Part shown: piece after piece, positions 6,214 through 8,085 of the stretch
Numbering within the stretch: position 1 is the first letter of the stretch
Layout: the number at the start of each line of letters is the position of its first letter
Origin: Actinomycetota bacterium
GTDB taxonomy: Bacteria > Actinomycetota > Actinomycetes > S36-B12 > CAIYMF01
Assembly: GCA_009699025.1 (NCBI GenBank)
Contig: WLOZ01000068.1
Coordinates: 1-8,085 of the forward strand
Reading direction: 5' to 3'
DNA length: 8,085 nt
Translations under genes and position numbers: made by a program
Notes under the pieces: generated by a model
Seen by the model: the letters and a program-made list of their open reading frames with translations, nothing else
What the model was told of the DNA's origin: nothing
Databases searched by the model: none

Positions 6214-7173
6214 TCTGTCGTGCGTGGTCGTCCGCTCGAGGATGTCGACGATGCGTCGAAGGTCTTCGATCGACGCAAACTCCACGATCATTCGACCGTG
6301 CGTTCGGTTGACCTCCGCGGTGATCCTCGTCTCGAGCACCTCGGCAGCCCGATCGACCAATTCGGCAACCTCCACCGGTGTGGTGCGAGCTCCTCGGGGG
6401 CGTCGCTCCTTGCGCTTACCGCCCGCCGCCCCGATCGACACGATCTCCTCGGTCGCGCGAACACTCAGGCCCTCGGCAACGATGCGCGTGGCCAGAGCCT
6501 CCATCGCCGCCTCGTCGCCGAGCGACAGCAACGCCCGGGCATGACCCGCCGACAGCACTCCCGCCGCCACGCGACGGGCCACCGGAGGTGGAAGCCTCAG
6601 CAACCGGATGGTGTTGGTCACCTGGGGCCGCGAGCGGCCAATCCGGGCCGCAAGCTCGTCCTGCGTGCACCCGAAGTCGTCGAGAAGTTGCTGGTAGGCA
6701 GCAGCCTCCTCCAGAGGGTTGAGAGATGATCGGTGCAGATTCTCGATCAGCGCGTCTCGCAGCAGGTGGTCGTCCGGGGTCTCACGCACGATGGCGGGGA
6801 TCGCCGTGAGCCCCGCCAATTGCGAGGCGCGCCAGCGACGCTCCCCTGCGACGAGTTCGAACCTGTCGGGATCAGAGGTGGGTCTCACGACAACCGGCTG
6901 CAGCAGTCCGATTTCGCGGATTGAGTGCACCAGTTCGGCCATGGCCTCCTCCTCGAAGACCTGCCGCGGTTGGCGAGGGTTCGTGGAGATCGAGTTCCGG
7001 GGAATTTCGCGGTAGTGCGCCGGCACGTCGACCAACGGCACGGTGACAACGGTCGCCTCCGGCAGGTCTGTGGCCGCTGGAGCGTCGTTGTCGGCCTGTG
7101 CCTCGAGTGATGAGGGTCCGGCTGGGATCAGCGCCCCCAGTCCACGCCCCAGTGCTCGTCGCTTCGGTGCCAT
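6193..7173 (-). CDS. parB: chromosome partitioning protein ParB
   Basis: This 326-residue ParB is the centromere-binding CTPase that loads at parS sites near the origin, spreads along DNA, and acts with ParA to segregate the chromosome and recruit SMC. The N-terminus [17 protein letters not shown] is typical and contains the ParA-stimulating region. The CTP-binding core has NPRQPR (65-70), GERRWRA (110-116) and [10 protein letters not shown] (144-153). The parS-reading helix-turn-helix spans about 170-196 ([20 protein letters not shown]). A basic linker (253-263) leads to a C-terminal dimerisation domain at about 266-316. ATG 7173 is chosen because a GAGGGG site lies 5 bases upstream and the family N-terminus begins there; a further upstream start (7233) would add 20 residues unlike the family. 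It follows parA after an 84-base spacer. No key motif is missing. Confidence 0.97.
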   Translation of the reverse strand: MAPKRRALGRGLGALIPAGPSSLEAQADNDAPAATDLPEATVVTVPLVDVPAHYREIPRNSISTNPRQPRQVFEEEAMAELVHSIREIGLLQPVVVRPTSDPDRFELVAGERRWRASQLAGLTAIPAIVRETPDDHLLRDALIENLHRSSLNPLEEAAAYQQLLDDFGCTQDELAARIGRSRPQVTNTIRLLRLPPPVARRVAAGVLSAGHARALLSLGDEAAMEALATRIVAEGLSVRATEEIVSIGAAGGKRKERRPRGARTTPVEVAELVDRAAEVLETRITAEVNRTHGRMIVEFASIEDLRRIVDILERTTTHDRSATPHG

Positions 7174-7196
7174 GGAGTCCCCTCGGGAGGTGTGCG

Positions 7197-7223
7197 GTTC
7201 GCCCCACTCGGGGAGTGGCGAAC
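7197..7223 (-). repeat. hairpin in the parA-parB spacer
   Basis: GTTCG (7197-7201) and CCACTC (7204-7209) pair with GAGTGG (7213-7218) and CGAAC (7219-7223). This gives an 11-pair stem with a 2-base bulge (7202-7203) and a GGG loop. In parA-to-parB mRNA it lies between the parA stop and the parB ribosome binding site. No U-run follows on the parB side, so it is not a classical terminator. It could be an attenuator, an mRNA processing or stability element, or a protein site. The sequence is not a parS site. Confidence 0.5.
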
Positions 7224-7232
7224 TTACGGGCA

Positions 7233-7241
7233 TGTGGATAA
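7233..7241 (-). promoter_or_regulatory. DnaA box (perfect)
   Basis: The minus strand reads TTATCCACA, an exact match to the high-affinity DnaA box. It lies in the parA-parB spacer between the parA stop and the hairpin, within an AT-rich island. Confidence 0.7.
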
Positions 7242-7257
7242 GTGTCTATTACGGGTC

Positions 7258-8085
7258 TTATGTCTTATTTGTCTGTGTATAACTGCCGTACTCTGTCCAC
7301 AGGATCATTTCCCGAGCTGCCGCGAGGTAGGCCCGCGCGCCCGCAGAACCCGGGTCATAGGTGAGCACCGTCTGCTGGTAGCTCGGAGCCTCCGACACCC
7401 TGACCGACCGTGGGATGGCCGTCGGCAGCACTCGATCGCCGAAGTGCTCGCGCACCTGGGCGATGACCTCCGACGACAGGCGGGTGCGAGCATCGGCCAT
7501 GGTGAGCAGGAGGTGAGACACGTGCAGATCCGGGTTGAGATGAGCCCGAATCAGTTCGAGGTTGGCCAGCAGTTGTCCCAACCCCTCAAGGGCGTAGTAC
7601 TCGCACTGCACGGGAATTAACACCTCGCTGCCCGCAACAAAGGCGTTCACGGTCAACAGGCCCAGGCTGGGTGGGCAATCGATGAGTACCACGTCGAGAC
7701 GACGTCCCCACGTCGACTCATGCGCCGGGAGATAGGCCTGCAGGGCCTTCGACAGCCTCGTCTCACGTGCCACCATCGGCACCAGGCTAATCTCGGCACC
7801 GGCCAATTCGATGGAGGCCGGGGCACACCAGAGTCCGTCAAGATCGGGCGCCCTCACCACCACCGACTCGAGAGGGGCACCATCGACCATGACATCGTCG
7901 ACGTTCGGAACGTCTCCGTGATGGTCAACCCTCAGCGCCGTCGACGCGTTCCCCTGCGGGTCGAGGTCAACAACAAGGACGTGCAAGCCTTGCAGCGCAA
8001 GGGAAGCGGCCAGATTCACCGTGGACGTGGTCTTGCCCACGCCACCCTTCTGGTTGGCCACCACAATGATCCGGGTTTCGGCGGG
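7258..8085 (-). CDS. parA: chromosome partitioning ATPase ParA (N-terminus missing)
   Basis: The gene runs off the right end of the window; 275 residues are visible, starting just before the deviant Walker A motif. Counting from the first visible residue, KGGVGKTT is at 13-20, the second nucleotide motif VVDLDPQG at 38-45, Walker B LIDCPPSLG at 134-142, and the family motif SEAPSYQ at 231-237. This is a ParA/Soj ATPase that dimerises with ATP, binds DNA without sequence preference, and moves ParB-parS complexes to segregate the origin region. It precedes parB on the same strand with 84 bases between them. The last ~13 residues (WTEYGSYTQTNKT) go past where relatives usually end and use A/T-rich codons (ACA three times, AGT, TAT, AAT), unlike the rest of the gene. 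They overlap the DnaA-box island. Confidence 0.97.
   Translation of the reverse strand, partial: PAETRIIVVANQKGGVGKTTSTVNLAASLALQGLHVLVVDLDPQGNASTALRVDHHGDVPNVDDVMVDGAPLESVVVRAPDLDGLWCAPASIELAGAEISLVPMVARETRLSKALQAYLPAHESTWGRRLDVVLIDCPPSLGLLTVNAFVAGSEVLIPVQCEYYALEGLGQLLANLELIRAHLNPDLHVSHLLLTMADARTRLSSEVIAQVREHFGDRVLPTAIPRSVRVSEAPSYQQTVLTYDPGSAGARAYLAAAREMILWTEYGSYTQTNKT
7274..7282 (-). promoter_or_regulatory. DnaA box (consensus with variable base)
   Basis: The minus strand reads TTATACACA, which fits the TTATNCACA consensus. It has the same orientation as the perfect box and begins 41 bases away, about four helical turns. It lies inside the last codons of parA. Confidence 0.5.
7293..7301 (+). 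promoter_or_regulatory. possible third DnaA box
   Basis: The plus strand reads CTGTCCACA, one base from the actinobacterial form TTGTCCACA and in the opposite orientation to the other two boxes. It lies within parA coding sequence, so it could be fortuitous; the support is mainly its closeness to the other boxes. Confidence 0.35.

Noticed and set aside
7760..7773. parS-like GTCTCACGTGCCAC inside parA (11 of 14 matches to GTTTCACGTGAAAC)
   Set aside because: Three mismatches on one side of the palindrome break the symmetry ParB needs, and a match this good is expected by chance roughly once in a few windows of this size. CACGTG at 3331-3336 and 7519-7524 matches even less well.

Overview
The window is GC-rich chromosomal DNA from a high-GC Gram-positive bacterium (Actinomycetes). 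The gene order ECF sigma factor (sigM type), anti-sigma-like membrane protein, trxB, trxA, cwlM, then parB and parA on the opposite strand is the familiar left flank of the actinobacterial replication origin. The aminotransferase and D-Ala-D-Ala-ligase-like genes between cwlM and parB resemble what I recall from Propionibacteriales (Propionibacteriaceae/Nocardioidaceae). That family-level placement is an inference from memory, not from a search. No mobile element, CRISPR array, tRNA or rRNA is visible. Coding density is high and no gene-free stretch exceeds about 160 bases.

Layout. Positions 1-1167 (+): the 3' part of sigM (cut by the window start), then a single-pass membrane protein that looks like its anti-sigma factor. 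Positions 1168-2632 (+): an ECF-type promoter (GGGAAT, 18 bases, GTT), then trxB and trxA, a complete thioredoxin reductase/thioredoxin system. Positions 2642-3775 (+): cwlM, two peptidoglycan-binding repeats plus an amidase-3 fold in which two of four metal/catalytic residues are changed. Positions 3776-3931: a gap that may hold a short minus-strand membrane-protein gene. Positions 3932-6213 (+): a fold-type I PLP aminotransferase followed closely by a short D-Ala-D-Ala-ligase-like ATP-grasp enzyme with an Asn-to-Cys change at a metal-ligand position. Positions 6193-8085 (-): parB and, cut by the window end, parA, convergent with the ligase gene and overlapping it by 21 bases.

How it may work together. 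The left half links extracytoplasmic stress sensing (SigM and its partner) with thiol redox control (TrxBA, under a promoter of the SigR/SigH or SigM class) and, through the closely spaced cwlM, with control of peptidoglycan precursor synthesis. The aminotransferase/ligase pair probably makes or modifies an amino acid or dipeptide, perhaps also for the cell wall, but its substrate cannot be read from the sequence. The right half is the chromosome partitioning system.

The most notable non-coding structure is an AT-rich island (34% GC over positions 7233-7282) at the parA/parB junction. It carries one perfect and one consensus-fitting DnaA box, with a third near-consensus box just beyond, and it is followed by a hairpin in the parA-parB spacer. 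The points most worth a second look are this DnaA-box island, the degenerate CwlM active site, the N-to-C change in the ligase, and the possible small membrane protein opposite the end of cwlM.
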